Shown here: positions 26,701 through 34,386 of the stretch, piece after piece
Layout: the number at the start of each line of letters is the position of its first letter
Numbering within the stretch: the first letter of the stretch is position 1
Assembly: GCA_041492185.1 (NCBI GenBank)
Contig: JBGPWL010000003.1
Location: 1-64,000 of the forward strand
Origin: JAOAPY01 sp041492185
GTDB lineage: Bacteria > Acidobacteriota > Blastocatellia > Pyrinomonadales > Pyrinomonadaceae
DNA: 64,000 nt
Direction of reading: 5' to 3'
The notes under the pieces: model-generated
Seen by the model: only the letters and a program-made list of their open reading frames with translations
Database searches by the model: none
Told to the model about the DNA's origin: nothing
Translations under genes and position numbers: made by a program

Positions 26701-27814
26701 GGAAGAACGCCAACGCGTTGAGGAAGCGCGTCGTCGTGTCGAAGAAGAACGGCAACGAATTGAAGCAGAAGCGCGCCGCCAGACGGAAGAGCAGGAGCGC
26801 GGACTCGCAGAACTGGAAGTCATTCGCCAACAGGCTGAGGAAGAAACCCGCCAGCGCGCCGAACGTGAGCAACAGCTCCGCGCCGAAATAGAAGCGCATC
26901 GTCAAGCGGAAGCAGAGCACAACCAGCGCATTGAGGTAGCCGAAGCCGAAAGGCGGACCGCGGCAGAAGCGAAACGATCGCGGCGTGCTACTGAAGAAGC
27001 GCCACATGTCGTATCGCAAGAGATCGACGAGCCCGAGTTAATTGCGGAAGAGTTGGTGGCCGGCGACGCACCCTGGGTGGATGTCAATATGGAGGGCGCC
27101 GACTCGATAGAGTTTCTGCCGCTTGCTGACGAATCGTTGGTGGAAGGCCACCGTGAGGCAACGCTGGACGCCAAAGGAATCGAAGTTGTGCGCTCCGAAA
27201 AAGGGATCGCACATGTTGACGACGAGTCGTCCGTACCTTCACTAATTCTGCGGCGCCTCAACAGCGACGAACCGGAAGAGCGTGCAGAGGCGCTGGCCGA
27301 TCTCGCCCGCTTGGGCGGCGACGATTCATTCCGAGTAATTACGAAGGCCTTCGACGATCCTTCGCCCGAAGTTCGCGACGGCGCCGTTCGCGCACTTCAC
27401 GATCTTCAGGCTGATCGTGCCGCTTCTTTTACTCGCGCATTGCGGGAAGGCTCGCCAGAGCGACGCCGCAAGATTGGCGCAGCGCTCGCCAGCTCGGGTC
27501 TGGCGACAGAAGCCATCAACAACCTTACGGGCGAAAGTCGCGAGCGGACCTACGACGCATTCTCGCTCTTGTTCCTGATGGCGAAAGCCGGCGAAGTGCA
27601 CCCGTTGATGCGCGCGATAGAAGATCATGCGAACATCGAAGTGCGCCTCGCCGTCGTTAAGCTGCTCGCGTTGAGCGGACAGCCTGAAGTAGTGCCGGCG
27701 TTTCGTCGTCTCGCCGTGCGCGGATCGCTGCCGTCTGAAGTGCGCTCCGCGGTGATGGAGGCCATCTACCAGATCAGCACACAGGCCCGCGAGACCGCGC
27801 CGTCTGCGGCCTGA
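23750..27814 (+). CDS. TubC-like / HEAT / giant coiled-coil protein
   Basis: A 1354-residue protein without a signal peptide or membrane helix. Residues 1-55 (LMQICAGLGIKLRL, then DAPKGTLTPFLREAL and HKVDLIATL) closely follow the TubC N-terminal docking domain normally found on NRPS/PKS enzymes. HEAT repeats lie at about 157-233 (PEVRRSAVEALGQTGDPAA). From about 285 to 1083 the chain is almost only E, A, R, L, Q and K in heptad-like phase, that is a coiled coil of about 800 residues. A C-terminal HEAT block (about 1160-1350) is paralogous to that of the first gene in the locus. Four copies of a LAELE...AEIEA block begin at residues 606, 757, 892 and 1019. The role is unknown; scaffold or filament is inference. 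Confidence 0.78.
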   Translation: MTLNELMQICAGLGIKLRLAGENDRLQVDAPKGTLTPFLREALTTHKVDLIATLKAQEQAQTKAQPPAPQTADRKSSLDLPIERAEVEVKNLLAGRSYDATVIDASDTTMRQIIAAELLAALSGRNQEHQEHARRAFLEHGYFDETTRELRTADSPAERAAAARKLGQVGDRSASAHLIAALFDGAPEVRRSAVEALGQTGDPAAIAPLNELLVRETSRQVPESTIRHAIHSIGAVEATRPVVVQPPVVPVAPPEPRREVSETVKPEPVAAASPTAADHVSQSLVDEEARLLLEEEALRKAAEALERRRLEAEAARKQAEEDARSKAEQELRARAEVEARLRAEEEARKRAEEEAALRKAEAEAQVTAEQEARARTEEEARNRAEEEARFRVEAETLRRAAEELARKRALAEAARKEAEEAARKREEEARKQAEEEARLRAEEEARQQAEAEALRRAIEAEIRKRAEEEALRRVIEEESIRRVAEERVRQEAEERRRVEEERLRAEEEALHRAAEEVARHRAEVEAARLKAEAEARRLLEEHERMQAAENARRLAEEERLHLEAEVSRHAEEERQRLEEARRRVEEERLRIEEEARLRAEEEGHRLAELETLRRRTAEEALQRAEQEQRIRNEIEALRQAEEEQRRRIEAAEARRRAEVEARQQAEAEARRKAEEEASREAEEEAQRQAEAEARRQAELEAKLKAEEERREREAEARRQVIEEEEMRLAESRRRTQEEVRRVEEEARRAAAEDERVLAELETVRRRIEEEARVRAEKERRIRAEIEELRRAEEEQRRRFEAEGQLRAEAEARLRQEEERHEVEEQARLRVEEETRRLVEAEARLKAEADARRQAEEEARLEVEEAARRRAEEERQRIEAEARRQTEEEEHRLAELEAIRRQAEEETRQRAEREQQLRAEIEAHRQAEAEHHQRIEAVEAESRAEQEAYRQAAEESRLKAEEEARRLAEEEARLRAEEEAGRRAEEERQRVEEARRRVEEERQRIEAEARRQTEEQERGLAELEVIRQQAEEETRQRAEREQQLRAEIEAHRQAEAEHNQRIEVAEAERRTAAEAKRSRRATEEAPHVVSQEIDEPELIAEELVAGDAPWVDVNMEGADSIEFLPLADESLVEGHREATLDAKGIEVVRSEKGIAHVDDESSVPSLILRRLNSDEPEERAEALADLARLGGDDSFRVITKAFDDPSPEVRDGAVRALHDLQADRAASFTRALREGSPERRRKIGAALASSGLATEAINNLTGESRERTYDAFSLLFLMAKAGEVHPLMRAIEDHANIEVRLAVVKLLALSGQPEVVPAFRRLAVRGSLPSEVRSAVMEAIYQISTQARETAPSAA
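26372..26920 (+). repeat. Tandem 381 bp (127-codon) duplication inside the coiled-coil gene
   Basis: The segment 26372-26539 recurs at 26753-26920 with the same phase and very few changes (compare CAACGAATTGAAGCAGAAG at 26372 and 26753, and GCAGAGCAC at 26531 and 26912). Two older, diverged copies of the same unit begin near 25565 and 26018. Confidence 0.85.
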
Positions 27815-27868
27815 AGTCGTAAGCAGAATTTGAATCCTTACATTCGTCGGCAGTTTCGGACTGCTGAT

Positions 27869-27942
27869 TACAGGCGTTCAGAGTTCAAGCTTTAGCTTGT
27901 TTTCGCAACAACAACCTAAAGGTTGAACTGTGAACGCCTGTA
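27869..27942. repeat. Palindromic element, ACAGGCGTTCAGAGTTCAA family
   Basis: Arms at about 27869-27895 and 27916-27942 are complementary with few mismatches. They surround an internal hairpin (CAAGCTTTAGCTTG). The element lies in the gap before uvrB. Confidence 0.85.
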
Positions 27943-28003
27943 ACTGCGATTACTGTCGGCCTTTGTCTATTTACGACTCACGATTTACTATTCCCGCACT
28001 GTC

Positions 28004-29992
28004 ATGTCCTTCAAGCTCCAGTCGGAATACGAACCAAAAGGTGATCAGCCACAGGCAATCGAAGCTCTCGTTCGCGGGCTTGATGACGGCGCGAAGGACC
28101 AGGTCCTATTAGGCATTACCGGCAGCGGCAAAACCTTTACCATCGCCAGCGTCATCCAGCACACGCAACGTCCGACGCTCGTACTCGCGCACAACAAAAC
28201 GCTCGCGGCACAGTTGTATCAGGAATTCAAAACGCTCTTTCCGGAAAACGCGGTCGAGTATTTCGTCTCTTATTACGATTACTATCAGCCGGAAGCTTAC
28301 ATGCCGGCCGCCGACGTCTACATTGAGAAAGAAGCGATCGTTAACGAGGACATCGATCGCCTGCGCATGTCCGCGACGCGCGCGCTGTTCGAGCGACGCG
28401 ATGTGATCGTGGTCGCGAGCGTGTCGTGCATCTACGGGCTCGGTGATCCGGATGCTTATTACGGGATGTTGCTATTTCTCGAACCGGGCGCGCGGATGTC
28501 GCGTGACTCGCTTTTGCAGCGACTGGTTGAGTTGCAATACGAACGTTCGGATGTCGAGTTCGCGCGCGGGTCTTTTCGCGTGCGCGGAGACGTGGTCGAG
28601 GTTTTCCCCAGCTATCAGGATCAGGCCTATCGCATCGAGTTGTGGGGCGACGAGATCGATTCGATCTCGACGATCGATCCGTTGCTTGGCGAAGTCGTTC
28701 ATAAACACACTTCGCGCATTCCCATCTATCCCAAGACGCACTACGTGATGTCGAAGAGCACGGTCAAGCGCGCGTTGAAATCGATTCGCGAAGAGCTGGA
28801 ATGGTGGGAGCCGAAGTTGATCTCGGAAGGCAAGCTGGTCGAAGCGCAACGTTTGCACCAACGCACGATGTTTGATCTCGAAATGATCAAAGAGATGGGT
28901 TTCTGTCGCGGGATTGAAAACTATTCGCGTCACCTGACGGGCAAGCAACCGGGCGAGCCGCCGCCGACGCTGCTCGACTATCTGCCGCGCGACACGATCA
29001 TGGTCATCGACGAATCGCACCAATCGATTCCGCAGACGCGCGGCATGTTCGAAGGCGACCAATCACGGAAACGGACGCTGGTCGAATATGGTTTCCGTCT
29101 GCCGTCAGCAATGGACAATCGCCCGCTCAACTTCAAAGAGTTTGAATCGCGCATCGGACAGACGATCTACGTATCCGCAACACCGGGACCCTACGAATTG
29201 ACGAAGGTCAGCGGCGAAGTTGTCGAACAGATCATCCGGCCCACGGGTTTGATGGACCCGGAAGTCGAAGTGCGCCCGGTCCAGGGTCAGATCGATCATC
29301 TGCTCGAAGAATGCCGGCAGCGAGCCGAGCGAAACGAGCGCGTGCTGGTGACCACATTGACCAAGCGCATGTCCGAGGATTTGACCGAGTACTTCACTGA
29401 GGTCGGCGTGCGTGTGCGTTATCTGCACTCAGACATAGAGACGCTCGAACGCATCAAGATTCTGCGTGACTTGCGCCGCGGAGAATTCGACGTATTGGTC
29501 GGGATCAATCTCTTGCGCGAGGGATTGGATCTGCCTGAGGTCTCGCTTGTTGCCATTCTTGACGCGGACAAGGAAGGTTTCCTGCGTTCCGAGTCATCTT
29601 TGATTCAAACCATCGGCCGCGCCGCACGCAACTCACGAGGCAAAGCGATTCTCTATGCCGATCGCGTCACCGATTCGATGAAGCGCGCGATTGGCGAGAC
29701 GCGCCGCCGCCGGTCGCTCCAGGAAGAGTACAACAAGGAGCAGGGCATCACGCCGATGACGATCGTCAAGCCAATCGAAGCGACTCTCATCACTGCTTAC
29801 GAGGCCGACTATTTCAAAGTGCCGCTCGATCTGGAAGAATATGAACAGTACTCGCCTGAGCAGATTGACAAGACCATTGCGCAACTTGAACGCGACATGC
29901 GCGAGCACGCGAAACAGTTTGAATTCGAAAGAGCGGCCGAGCTGCGCGATCGCATCAAGTATCTACGCGGTCGTGAATTACAGATAGCTTAA
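28004..29992 (+). CDS. uvrB: Excinuclease ABC subunit B
   Basis: DNA-damage verification helicase of nucleotide excision repair, 662 residues. Walker A is GITGSGKT at residues 37-44. The damage-probing beta-hairpin sequence YYDYYQPEAYMP is intact, and helicase motifs are present (VIDESHQSIPQ; the C-terminal QTIGRAARN). The UvrC-binding UVR domain ends the protein (KQFEFERAAELRDRIK). The translated start MSFKLQSEYEPKGDQPQAI fits the family. No uvrA or uvrC is nearby. Confidence 0.98.
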   Translation: MSFKLQSEYEPKGDQPQAIEALVRGLDDGAKDQVLLGITGSGKTFTIASVIQHTQRPTLVLAHNKTLAAQLYQEFKTLFPENAVEYFVSYYDYYQPEAYMPAADVYIEKEAIVNEDIDRLRMSATRALFERRDVIVVASVSCIYGLGDPDAYYGMLLFLEPGARMSRDSLLQRLVELQYERSDVEFARGSFRVRGDVVEVFPSYQDQAYRIELWGDEIDSISTIDPLLGEVVHKHTSRIPIYPKTHYVMSKSTVKRALKSIREELEWWEPKLISEGKLVEAQRLHQRTMFDLEMIKEMGFCRGIENYSRHLTGKQPGEPPPTLLDYLPRDTIMVIDESHQSIPQTRGMFEGDQSRKRTLVEYGFRLPSAMDNRPLNFKEFESRIGQTIYVSATPGPYELTKVSGEVVEQIIRPTGLMDPEVEVRPVQGQIDHLLEECRQRAERNERVLVTTLTKRMSEDLTEYFTEVGVRVRYLHSDIETLERIKILRDLRRGEFDVLVGINLLREGLDLPEVSLVAILDADKEGFLRSESSLIQTIGRAARNSRGKAILYADRVTDSMKRAIGETRRRRSLQEEYNKEQGITPMTIVKPIEATLITAYEADYFKVPLDLEEYEQYSPEQIDKTIAQLERDMREHAKQFEFERAAELRDRIKYLRGRELQIA

Positions 29993-30126
29993 TTTGGAGT
30001 GCGCCGGCATAGCGCAGCGGCGACGGCGCTTTGGATTGACGAAAGACTGAGGCATCATCCAGAAGGCTAAGACTACGCCGAGTATCCAAAGCGGCGTCGC
30101 GTTTCGCTTGCCGCCGCACTCCAAAA
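29993..30126. repeat. Large palindromic element filling the uvrB-FAD oxidase gap
   Basis: It opens with TTTGGAGTGCG and closes with CGCACTCCAAAA. Inner arms around GGCGACGGCGCTTTGGAT and ATCCAAAGCGGCGTCGC also pair. The element begins at the base after the uvrB stop and ends at most 3 bases before the next start, so the whole intergenic space is the element. Confidence 0.85.
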
Positions 30127-30129
30127 TTG

Positions 30130-31692
30130 ATGTTCACCAAATCCCAACCAGACGCGATTCAATCATACCTCTCCGACGCCAGCTACGTTCAGGGCGGACA
30201 CGCGGCGCGCGTGATCTTTCCTGAGAGCGCGCAGGATGTTGCTGAGATTCTTGCTACAGCCACGCGCGACAAAACGCCGGTTACGGTTTCCGGCGCCGGG
30301 ACAGGAACGGTTGCGGGTCGCGTTCCGTTTGGTGGAATCGTAATCGCTACCGACAAACTGAATCGCATCAAGACCATTGTTCATGATGACAATGGCGGTC
30401 ATGCCGTTGCTGAAGCCGGTGTCATCCTCCGTGATTTGCAGCGTGCTGTTGACGCGAAAGGTTTGCTTTATCCGCCGGATCCTACTGAACGCGGCTGCTT
30501 TGTCGGTGGCACGGTCGCGACCAACGCGTCCGGCGCGCGCACTTTCAAGTATGGGCCAACCAGAAAATACGTCGAAGCGTTGAAGATCGCGCTGGCGACG
30601 GGCGACGTGGTTGATCTTCGCCGCGGGGAACTGCACGCGACTGCGAGTGGACACATCGCGGTTCCACTTTCGTCAGGCCGAGTGATTGAAGCGCAATTGC
30701 CTTCCTATCAAATGCCGCAGGTTAGAAAGCACGCGTCCGGCTATTACGTCGCGCCCGGAATGGATGTGCTCGATCTGTTCATTGGCAGCGAAGGCACGCT
30801 TGGCGTGATTGTCGAAGCGGAACTGACGCTGCTGCCAAAACCTGAAGGTCTGTTGAGTGGGATTGTGTTTTTCAGATCAGAAAGCGACTTGCTTGCATTC
30901 GTGAGCGAGGTGCGTGAAAGATCACTTGCCAACCGGGGCAGTAGCCCGACCGTCAGGGAGGGCGTGTCGTCGCCAGCCGCCTTCCCTGATGTACCTGATT
31001 CCCTCACCACACTTGCTGGCAAGCTCGACGCTCGCGCGCTCGAGTATTTTGATAGAGAGTCCCTTGGATTCCTGCGGCAAAAATACGAAACGATTCCAGC
31101 TTCAGCAGTCGGCGCGATCTTTTTCGAGCAGGAGACAACCACGGCAACGGAAGAGACGCTGATGAACGAGTGGTTGTCGTTGCTTGAGCAGCATCGTGCG
31201 CTGACTGACGATTCATGGTTCGCAACGAACGAACCGGACCAGGCGAAGCTGCGCGAGTTTCGGCACGCGCTGCCGGTGCTGATGAATGAATGGTTCGCGC
31301 GTCACAATCAACGGAAGGTTTCGACGGACATGTCCGTGCCTGACGAGACTTTCGCAGCTATATTGCGCTTTTATCAGGAAACTCTTCGCGCAAGCGATCT
31401 GCGCTATACGATCTTCGGTCACATCGGCGACAATCACGTTCACGTCAACATCCTGCCGCGCGACGATCGGGAAGCAGAAAAGGCGCGCGAGATCTATCTG
31501 CAGTTCGTTAAGCGCGCGATTGTAGTTGGCGGCACCCTTTCAGCCGAGCATGGTATCGGAAAATTGAAGCGCGAGTATTTGCGTTTGCTTTACAATGAAC
31601 AGCACCTGCGTGAAATGGCGGTGCTGAAACATGCGTTCGATCCAGCGGGTATTCTTGGGCGTGGTAATATCTTTTCCACTGATTATCTGTGA
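30130..31692 (+). CDS. FAD-binding oxidase, GlcD / D-2-hydroxyacid dehydrogenase type
   Basis: A flavoprotein of 520 residues. The PCMH-type FAD-binding domain has VTVSGAGTGTVAGRVPFGG and, further on, GCFVGGTVATNASGARTFKYG. GSEGTLGVIVEAEL marks the end of that domain. The C-terminal FAD-oxidase domain has HIGDNHVHVNILP (metal and substrate site) and LSAEHGIGKLKREYL. The family oxidises glycolate, D-lactate or similar 2-hydroxyacids; which one is not decidable here. The partner subunits GlcE and GlcF are not adjacent. A TTG three bases upstream is an alternative start. Confidence 0.9.
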   Translation: MFTKSQPDAIQSYLSDASYVQGGHAARVIFPESAQDVAEILATATRDKTPVTVSGAGTGTVAGRVPFGGIVIATDKLNRIKTIVHDDNGGHAVAEAGVILRDLQRAVDAKGLLYPPDPTERGCFVGGTVATNASGARTFKYGPTRKYVEALKIALATGDVVDLRRGELHATASGHIAVPLSSGRVIEAQLPSYQMPQVRKHASGYYVAPGMDVLDLFIGSEGTLGVIVEAELTLLPKPEGLLSGIVFFRSESDLLAFVSEVRERSLANRGSSPTVREGVSSPAAFPDVPDSLTTLAGKLDARALEYFDRESLGFLRQKYETIPASAVGAIFFEQETTTATEETLMNEWLSLLEQHRALTDDSWFATNEPDQAKLREFRHALPVLMNEWFARHNQRKVSTDMSVPDETFAAILRFYQETLRASDLRYTIFGHIGDNHVHVNILPRDDREAEKAREIYLQFVKRAIVVGGTLSAEHGIGKLKREYLRLLYNEQHLREMAVLKHAFDPAGILGRGNIFSTDYL

Positions 31693-31745
31693 AAGTATTT
31701 AGTGCCAAGAACAGTCAATTGGGGTTCGTCACCGTGAAATCTTCC

Positions 31746-31848
31746 CTGGCGTCTTTGCGCCTCTGCGGGAAACTGCCTTTCATCTTTCCCGCAACACGGC
31801 GCTCACGACGATCAGAGTTCCCGCAAAGGCGCAAAGACGCAAAGGTTC
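31746..31848. repeat. Palindromic element, GCAAAGGCGCAAAGACGC family
   Basis: The left arm (GGCGTCTTTGCGCCTCTGCGGG) and the right arm (CCCGCAAAGGCGCAAAGACGC) are complementary. The element occupies the gap before aroC. Related fragments lie at about 51476-51530 and 63301-63350. Confidence 0.82.
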
Positions 31849-31891
31849 TTCGCCTGGGATTCGAAATTGATAGTGTCACGATTGATTGAGA

Positions 31892-33061
31892 ATGTTTAGA
31901 TTCACCACCGCCGGAGAGTCACACGGTCGCGCGCTGGTCGCGATAGTCGAAGGTCTGCCAGCGGGTATGCCAGTTGACATAGACGCGATCGATCACGAAC
32001 TGAAGCGGCGCCAATGGGGCTATGGTCGCGGCGGGCGGATGAAGATCGAGCAGGATCATGTCGAAATTCTAAGCGGCGTGCGTCATGGTCTGACGCTCGG
32101 TTCGCCGTTGGCTTTGATGATCGAAAACAAAGACTGGGCGAACTGGACAGAGGTCATGGCAGTTGAGCCACGTGATATCGCGCCTGAGAAATCGCGACAA
32201 TTGAAACGCCCGCGCCCGGGTCATGCTGATCTTGCTGGTGGACAAAAGTTCGGCGCGCGCGATCTGCGCAACATTCTCGAACGCGCGTCTGCACGCGAGA
32301 CCGCGGCACGCGTTGCCTGTGGAGCGCTCGCGAAACAGTTGCTCTCTAATTTCGGCGCGGAGATTCGCAGCCACGTGATTCAACTCGGTGGCATACCAGA
32401 AAAGCCGCTCGAACTTTCCTGGCAAGATATCGCTGCAATACCAGAAGACGCGCCACTGCGTTGCGGCGACGAGGCAGCGCAGAAGAAGATGATCGAGTTG
32501 ATTGATGAAAAGCGCGAAGCAGGCGACACGCTCGGCGGTCTCTTTGAAGTCGTCGCGCGCGGCATCATTCCGGGTCTTGGCTCGCATACGTCATGGGACT
32601 TGAAACTCGACGGCCGTTTGGCGCAGGCGGTGATGTCTATCCCCGCAGTGAAGGCTGTAGCGATCGGCGCTGGTGCCGAAGCGAGCAGCTTGCCGGGGTC
32701 GGAGGTTCACGACGAGATCGCGTACAACGACGAGACCAAAGAATTCATTCGCGCGACAAATCGCGCGGGTGGCCTCGAAGGCGGCATCACAAATGGCGAA
32801 GAAGTGCGCATTCGCGGTCATCTGAAACCTCTTTCCACCTTGCGTCGCCCACTGCGTTCAGTTGACATCGACACGAAGCTGGAAGAATCCGCTGCCTTTG
32901 AACGTTCCGACATCACCGCCGTTCCTGCCGCAGGTGTGATTGGCGAAGCGATGGTCGCGCTTGTACTTGCTGGTGCTATGCGCGAAAAGTTTGGCGGCGA
33001 CAGTCTCGGCGAGATGAAGCGCAACTTCGAGGGTTATCGCGAACAATTGCGTGGGTATTAA
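31892..33061 (+). CDS. aroC: Chorismate synthase
   Basis: Last enzyme of the shikimate pathway; it makes chorismate from EPSP with reduced FMN. The N-terminal signature MFRFTTAGESHGRALVAIVE and the internal RGGRMKIEQD and GGQKFGARDLRNILERASAR motifs are all present, and ITNGEEVRIRGHLKPL is near the C-terminus. ATG 31892 gives 389 residues; a TTG two codons upstream is an alternative. Confidence 0.97.
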   Translation: MFRFTTAGESHGRALVAIVEGLPAGMPVDIDAIDHELKRRQWGYGRGGRMKIEQDHVEILSGVRHGLTLGSPLALMIENKDWANWTEVMAVEPRDIAPEKSRQLKRPRPGHADLAGGQKFGARDLRNILERASARETAARVACGALAKQLLSNFGAEIRSHVIQLGGIPEKPLELSWQDIAAIPEDAPLRCGDEAAQKKMIELIDEKREAGDTLGGLFEVVARGIIPGLGSHTSWDLKLDGRLAQAVMSIPAVKAVAIGAGAEASSLPGSEVHDEIAYNDETKEFIRATNRAGGLEGGITNGEEVRIRGHLKPLSTLRRPLRSVDIDTKLEESAAFERSDITAVPAAGVIGEAMVALVLAGAMREKFGGDSLGEMKRNFEGYREQLRGY

Positions 33062-33116
33062 TGTGGACAACAAATTCCTTCCCGTTCGATAGAGTCTCGG
33101 TTCGAAGTCTCTGTGG

Positions 33117-33198
33117 GTCGTCGGTGTTCTCTATGCCACTGCGGTGAAAAAACGCGCAAAACCACTCACCACAGAGACACAGAGGACACGGAGGTCGC
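33117..33198. repeat. Degenerate palindromic element, CCACAGAGACACAGAG family (copy 2)
   Basis: The right part (ACCACAGAGACACAGAGG) and the left part (CTCTGTGGGTCGTCGGTG) are imperfectly complementary. It is related to the element at 11406-11517. The rest of the 33062-33321 gap shows nothing else I recognise. Confidence 0.7.
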
Positions 33199-33321
33199 AC
33201 AGAGAAATAAATTAGCACACGACCTTCAATTCTCGTCGCTAGCGCGTCAAGCGTCATTCATCGTAAAATCAATTGAAAGCAATTCGCGAAGCTGGTCTTC
33301 GATGGAGTAGGAAGCGAAAAG

Positions 33322-33837
33322 ATGGCATTGTTGGAAGTAGTTAAGTGGCCGAATCCGATACTCGACGCGCCGGCTGATCCGGTCACGGTGTTTGACGACA
33401 AGCTGAAGAAGCTCGTCAACGATATGTTCGAGACGATGTACTCCGCGCCGGGAGTTGGTCTCGCCGCGGTGCAGGTGGGAATTTCCCAGCGTTTGTTTGT
33501 GATGGATTGTTCGGGCGGCAAGGATCCGGAACAGCGGCTCGCCTTGATCAATCCGGAAGTGCTCGCCGTTGAAGGCAATCAGAACGGCGAAGAAGGCTGC
33601 CTCTCTTTTCCCGGAATCTTCACGCCGGTTGAACGCAGTTTGCGAGCGGTCGTGCGTGCGCAGGACGTCCAGGGAAACGAGTTTGAGATTGACGATACTG
33701 AATTGACCGCGCGCTGCATGTTGCATGAAACTGATCACTGCGACGGCATCGTATTCCTCGACAAGATGAGTCCCATCAAGCGCGAACTGGTAAAGCGCAA
33801 GATCAGGAAGTTGCAGAAGGCGGGTCAATGGGACTGA
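33322..33837 (+). CDS. def: Peptide deformylase
   Basis: Removes the N-formyl group from nascent proteins. All three family motifs are visible: GVGLAAVQ (residues 44-51), EGCLS with metal ligand Cys93, and HETDH with ligands His135 and His139 and catalytic Glu136. The length of 171 residues is normal. A toxin-antitoxin pair sits between def and pruA, and fmt lies about 2 kb further on, so the usual def-fmt pairing is loosely kept. Confidence 0.97.
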   Translation: MALLEVVKWPNPILDAPADPVTVFDDKLKKLVNDMFETMYSAPGVGLAAVQVGISQRLFVMDCSGGKDPEQRLALINPEVLAVEGNQNGEEGCLSFPGIFTPVERSLRAVVRAQDVQGNEFEIDDTELTARCMLHETDHCDGIVFLDKMSPIKRELVKRKIRKLQKAGQWD

Positions 33838-33850
33838 AGGAGGATGAATC

Positions 33851-34093
33851 ATGAAAAACATCAACGCCGAAAAAGCTAGAGACAGTCTGCCAGAGCTAAT
33901 AGAGGAAGTTGCCGCGTCCCATGAGCCAATTCAGATCAGCAGCGACCTCTCCAATGGCATTCTTGTTTCGGAAGACGATTGGCGAGCGATACAGGAGACG
34001 TTGTACTTACTATCTATTCCCGGAATGCGGGAGTCGATTAGGGAAGGAATGGCAGCGCCGCTGGATGATTGCGCTTCGGAGCTTACCTGGTGA
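33851..34093 (+). CDS. Antitoxin, YefM/Phd family
   Basis: An 80-residue antitoxin. The N-terminus MKNINAEKARDSLPELIEEVAASHEPIQIS is the Phd/YefM DNA-binding fold, followed by a C-terminal tail that would wrap the toxin (VSEDDWRAIQETLYLLSIPGM is a near-canonical YefM segment). A strong AAGGAGGA ribosome site overlaps the def stop codon. The toxin gene overlaps its stop. By family precedent it represses its own operon together with the toxin. Confidence 0.92.
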   Translation: MKNINAEKARDSLPELIEEVAASHEPIQISSDLSNGILVSEDDWRAIQETLYLLSIPGMRESIREGMAAPLDDCASELTW

Positions 34094-34353
34094 GTTGGCG
34101 ACTTGTATTCACAAAGCAGTCGCAGAAAGACGCAAAGAAACTCGCCGGTGCAGGATTAAGGCGGAAAGCCGAGGAGTTGCTAAAGGTCCCGAGTGAAAAT
34201 CCCTTTCAGGCGTCGCCACCTTATGAGAAGTTGGTCGGTGATCTCTCGGGCGCCTATTCGCGCCGAATCAATATCCAACATCGACTGGTTTATCAGATCT
34301 ACGCAAACGAGAAAGTCGTAAAGGTGCTGCGGATGTGGAGTCACTACGAGTAA
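34090..34353 (+). CDS. yoeB: Toxin, YoeB/Txe family mRNA interferase
   Basis: An 87-residue RelE-superfamily ribosome-dependent ribonuclease starting at GTG 34090, which overlaps the antitoxin stop by 4 bases. Catalytic residues match E. coli YoeB: Glu46, Arg65 in INIQHRLVYQI, and the C-terminal His85-Tyr86 (MWSHYE). The ending WSHYE is diagnostic. All key residues are intact, so the pair is probably functional. Confidence 0.93.
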   Translation: MSWRLVFTKQSQKDAKKLAGAGLRRKAEELLKVPSENPFQASPPYEKLVGDLSGAYSRRINIQHRLVYQIYANEKVVKVLRMWSHYE

Positions 34354-34386
34354 CGGCAAGCTTCGTGTTTAGGAGAGGATCGAGCC

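Noticed and set aside
24583..27019. Several long open frames on the minus strand and in other plus frames across the coiled-coil gene
   Set aside because: They arise from the GAA/GCG/CGC-rich codons of the real gene, have biased meaningless composition (Ser/Ala/Arg or Phe/Leu runs) and lack ribosome sites.
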